Shown one piece after another: positions 62,020-64,000 of a DNA stretch of 64,000 bases. A program made the translations under genes and the position numbers. Position 1 is the stretch's first letter; every line of letters starts with the position of its first letter. Below the pieces are notes generated by a model that searched no databases, was not told the DNA's origin, and worked only from the letters and a program-made list of their open reading frames with translations. Source of the DNA: Sipunculus nudus (taxonomy: Eukaryota > Annelida > Sipuncula > Golfingiida > Sipunculidae). The stretch lies in assembly GCA_026874595.1 (NCBI GenBank), contig CM049315.1, positions 17,691,664 through 17,755,663 on the forward strand, in the 5' to 3' direction.

Positions 62020-62029
62020 GTGAATATGA

Positions 62030-64000
62030 ACTGAATAAGATTAAAACACACGCAGATGTTAGGTACAGCAGATTTTTATGCAATTAGAGAATGCTTCTTA
62101 AATCATCACGCGTAAATGATTTTTAAATGCTACTTTACTAAACCATTATGTGTTGAAAGGTGAACAGTTTGTTGTATATATCATATAACTATCCACACAA
62201 ATGAACATTTAGTGACCCATGGACGGATTAATGAAATAGCATAACCGAAAGGGTTTTGTCAATTAGACAAATGAGAACCAATTGGGACTAAAGGAAAGTG
62301 TTCTAGAATATTCATTTTGTCCATACAATTTTATAGTGACAGTGTGACTATATCTAATATTCAGCATCAAACTAAAGGCTATTTGAAGCCAATGTTAATT
62401 TTTTGTCTTACTCTCTGGCTTGATACTACAACATGGATGTTACATTACCATTAACAATTAAATGTGCCATTTCCCTGGCTTAATAAAATAATTTGCACCG
62501 TCATGTTGAATTAAATAAATTTAATACATCCCAGCATAATAGTTTTGAAATAAGAAGTATAGTGATTGATTCGGTACTGATATTATTTTTTTAACTTTAC
62601 CTTTGCATGAATATAAATCAGAGGATAAAGATTATTTTATCCCCTCGAAGTAACTACAGTCGAACCTGTATAATGTTGGCACCCATGGGACTCGGTCAAA
62701 CTGCCCACTTTATAACGATGCCCCCTATATGGAGGTAATAGCTGCCACTTCAATGCTGCCACCTATTTTGAAATATTTCTATCCCGATAGTTACTCCTGT
62801 TTTAAGAGTAGGCCTACTTTATTAACTTAAAGCATGTGCTTTTTCCCTGTTTTTAGAAATAAAGCTTAATAAGTAAAAATTTATAATAGTTTATATAAAT
62901 GTGAGTGTGTGTGTGCATGTGTGTGTTATAACATATATTGATGGACATAACCTACAAGCATGGATCCTGTTATTTAATAATTTCTAATATTTTTATAAGT
63001 TACCCAATGCATCCTTAGATTATACCACTTTCAGAATCTTTGAAAAGATAAACTATGCCAAACCTTTATATTTTAATTTTTGATTGATATTTTATTTAAG
63101 TGGACAGTTGTAGTGTATATGACACAGTATGCATGCATATGATCAGTGTTGGTGTTAATCATTAAGTGCAACTGCTAAGTACACATTGCACTGGGCCTGG
63201 AGGACCTTACCCTGTTACCGTTTTTCAGAGTACCAAGGAATTTGGTGCACAAGCAGGGCGTCCACTCATGGTATTAAATATGGCAGGTTCTTTGCTTTAC
63301 TAACATAAGAAAGCCTAGTGACTGTCAGATCAAAGTATGCCCATCAGTCCAGTATGAATACACGCATAGCTTCTGAGTGGTGCATTCACCGCTGGCTATA
63401 AACCATTACCAGGATGGCCAGTCCGGCTAGGCTGAGGTCTGACCATAGCATAAGAAGCGAAGAAGGGAATCAAGCAGCCTCTAACAATCTCAAGTTATGA
63501 ACCATTAACATTGGCTGAGCATATTTATTTATTGAATACTACTGTGATATATTGGCCTTTCCGATGAAAAAGTATTGGTCTTGTTTCCGACGGAAACATG
63601 GATTTCCTTTAAAAAGAAAATAATATTATTGTAATACAAATTTGAAAGTGTATGAAATATGTAGGCCAATATTATAACATGGAGTTCACCGGATAGACGG
63701 CTTGATACGAAATGAAAAATGCCTTTCTGTGCATTAATATTCCTATGACAAAGGATAACATGACCCCTGATATTGGAAAACTGCAGATACACAATGTATG
63801 ACAGTTGTGCGATACGCATTGTATTATCATGGGATTTTGTGATAAAGTAGAGATTAAATCTGTCGACATATGTATAAAAACTATACATCATTCAAATTTT
63901 AAAAAAAAAGTTCTAAGTTCTGATTCAGGGCAGATTCACAAGCATGGGACTTGAAATGGACGTTTCACGTTAGGAAAACAAAGGACTGCCTAGTGTCTAG
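62030..64000. other. AT-rich region; one transposon-end-like motif, no supported gene
   Basis: ACAGTCGAACCTGTATAATG at 62657-62676 resembles the terminal repeat of pogo/Tigger-type elements, but no partner end was found. A (TG)n-like tract lies at 62900-62930. Open frames near the right edge have no recognisable domain. Confidence 0.4.

Noticed and set aside
1-64000. tRNA and rRNA genes
   Set aside because: No cloverleaf with A and B boxes and no ribosomal RNA sequence was recognised by eye; a covariance-model scan would be decisive.

Overview
The window is animal genomic DNA with no prokaryotic-style gene organisation. Coding density is very low. There are split exons with GT/AG borders, abundant decayed transposons (hAT, Penelope-like, non-LTR LINE, an LTR, several TIR elements), microsatellites, and multi-level tandem repeats. 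The mix of families, and short repeats of the type 'gaccttgaccttga', suggests a marine invertebrate, perhaps a mollusc or other lophotrochozoan. That assignment is inference; no diagnostic gene fixes the taxon.

Layout: 1-23345 is one satellite array of about 100-bp monomers, running off the left edge. It has two intermixed monomer types, a 797-bp (8-monomer) higher-order period, and larger recent internal duplications (offsets 1594, 2588, 5277 and 12218 bp). Monomers become more divergent toward the right edge. A 3.4-kb spacer follows, holding a 241-bp MITE, a doubtful cysteine-rich broken reading frame and a 77-bp minisatellite. At 26710-27258 a few diverged monomers of the same satellite return in the OPPOSITE orientation. 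From 27.2 to 38.6 kb there are a dispersed 160-bp repeat (second copy at 36.4 kb), a three-copy 320-bp repeat, and a 1039-bp tandem duplication carrying a broken hAT transposase C-terminus.

The best protein-coding signal is on the minus strand at 37.77-37.08 kb: two exons that splice into two canonical EF-hand loops and end in a stop codon, with a polyadenylation signal downstream. Upstream exons were not found.

From 39.1 to 41.0 kb lies a TIR element with a perfect 6-bp target duplication, a LINE remnant in its interior, and nine 21-bp near-palindromic iterons at one end. At 41-46.3 kb are diverged tandem repeats, a LINE 3' remnant, a MITE and a 31-bp minisatellite. Two non-autonomous hAT-like elements (46765-48357 and 60701-62019) have terminal inverted repeats and near-matching 8-bp target duplications. 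An LTR-like unit occupies 55903-56466 and a 430-bp tandem duplication of a Penelope-like fragment lies at 57.0-57.9 kb. The remaining stretches are AT-rich sequence with no supported gene.

The genes do not form a pathway. The window is best read as a satellite block (possibly pericentromeric, subtelomeric or another heterochromatic domain; inference) passing into transposon-rich sequence with one calcium-binding-protein gene end.
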